This document shows, in pieces, positions 63,128 to 64,000 of a stretch of DNA of 64,000 nt. The stretch is from Candidatus Dormiibacterota bacterium. Its GTDB lineage: Bacteria; Vulcanimicrobiota; Vulcanimicrobiia; Vulcanimicrobiales; Vulcanimicrobiaceae. Under the pieces are notes generated by a model, which was not told the DNA's origin, made no database searches, and saw only the letters and a program-made list of their open reading frames with translations. The position numbers were made by a program, and so were the translations under genes. Location: NCBI GenBank assembly GCA_035532835.1, contig DATKQG010000053.1, positions 39,828-103,827 on the forward strand, written 5' to 3'. Every line of letters starts with the position of its first letter. Position 1 is the first letter of the stretch.

Positions 63128-63156
63128 TTGACATGGCTACCCCCCCGCGATATTAT
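63128..63156 (+). promoter_or_regulatory. rRNA operon promoter
   Basis: TTGACA (63128-63133), exactly 17 bases, TATTAT (63151-63156): the closest consensus match in the window. The discriminator that follows (AGCCGACG) is GC-rich as expected for growth-rate and ppGpp control. It implies a leader of about 315 bases to the 16S 5' end. Confidence 0.85.
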
Positions 63157-63232
63157 AGCCGACGTGGCCTGAGCGCCCCAGCACGAAAATGCGGTCGAAA
63201 GATCCGCTTAACGTGGTGTGGCAAACGGGTTC

Positions 63233-63248
63233 GCTCCTTGAAAACTGA
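63233..63248 (+). promoter_or_regulatory. rRNA leader boxA
   Basis: GCTCCTTGAAAACTGA, followed by ACAGTGC, matches the common rrn leader boxA form (CTTTGAAAACTGAA type) bound by NusB-S10. It lies about 70 bases into the transcript. The remaining leader to 63477 is AT-richer and ends with GAGAGCC...GGCTC pairing near 63450-63470, a possible part of the processing stem. Confidence 0.7.
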
Positions 63249-63477
63249 ACAGTGCAGTAGCGCATAAGTCTGTGGGTCTCCGACCTATAGAAGACAAGGT
63301 CGAAAGGCAATGTCTTTTGAGTCGAGAGATATCCGTACAATTTATGACTAGCGTCCGATCGAAGAGACGTGGTGAAAGCCATTTCTTTAAGAAGAGGCGC
63401 GAACTCGATTTTTCGTTTCGAGTTCTGAAATATAGTCAGCGAAGTTTTGAGAGCCATTTTTCAAGGCTCCATAATTT

Positions 63478-64000
<523 letters not shown>

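Overview
The window is a 64 kb piece of a GC-rich bacterial chromosome: gene-dense, operon-rich, with many 1-11 base start/stop overlaps and frequent GTG and TTG starts. It ends inside a 16S rRNA gene (63478 to the right edge). I see no plasmid, phage, insertion-sequence or CRISPR signal. An outer-membrane beta-barrel protein carrying a copper-amine-oxidase-like stalk domain suggests a diderm cell. Overall character, the stalk domain and the 16S 5' third make an uncultivated-type phylum such as Eremiobacterota/Vulcanimicrobiota (WPS-2) my best guess; this is inference, and a 16S search would settle it.

Layout. 1-0.6 kb: end of an Mpo1-like (DUF962) gene and a small zinc-ribbon protein, then a 180-base nested inverted repeat. 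0.8-15.8 kb: an aerobic CoA-dependent aromatic acid cluster with a fused flavin monooxygenase/Old-Yellow-Enzyme reductase (2-aminobenzoyl-CoA or salicylyl-CoA type), short-chain dehydrogenase, enoyl-CoA hydratase, acyl-CoA dehydrogenase, aminobenzoate/benzoate-type CoA ligase and a RidA-family protein. It is bracketed by two DUF3311 + sodium:solute symporter pairs. Inside it sits an unrelated membrane glycosyltransferase unit. 15.8-20.2 kb: hydrolase, pilin-like pair, acyltransferase, and a membrane protein with a YtrA-like GntR regulator under a palindromic operator.

20.3-24.2 kb: a tightly overlapped Phe/Tyr operon, [prephenate dehydratase-ACT-DAHP synthase fusion]-aroH-tyrA-pheA. It is preceded by a 25-codon leader peptide with a Tyr/Phe-rich core and a terminator-like hairpin, which looks like translational attenuation. 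24.9-53.8 kb: the str, S10, spc and alpha ribosomal operons, interrupted twice. LysR, a possible small RNA, a DUF5654 protein, an SRPBCC protein and an acyl-CoA dehydrogenase lie between rpsJ and rplC. A DUF72/NTP-transferase/MFS/outer-membrane/patatin block lies between rpsM and rpsK. rpmD (L30) and infA are absent from their usual positions.

53.8-58.2 kb: trpDCFBA starts directly at the rplQ terminator, without trpE or trpG. 58.2-62.9 kb: GNAT acetyltransferase, L-2-hydroxyglutarate oxidase, P5C dehydrogenase and an RlmI-like methyltransferase. 62.9-64 kb: rRNA promoter, boxA-like leader and the 16S 5' third. The biosynthetic side (Phe, Tyr, part of Trp) and the degradative side (an aromatic CoA thioester, glutamate and 2-hydroxyglutarate oxidation) lie close together. 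The most novel-looking items are the Tyr/Phe attenuator on the fused enzyme, the boxA shared by rpsJ (NusE) and rRNA, the 30.8 kb two-hairpin RNA and the 0.6 kb palindrome.
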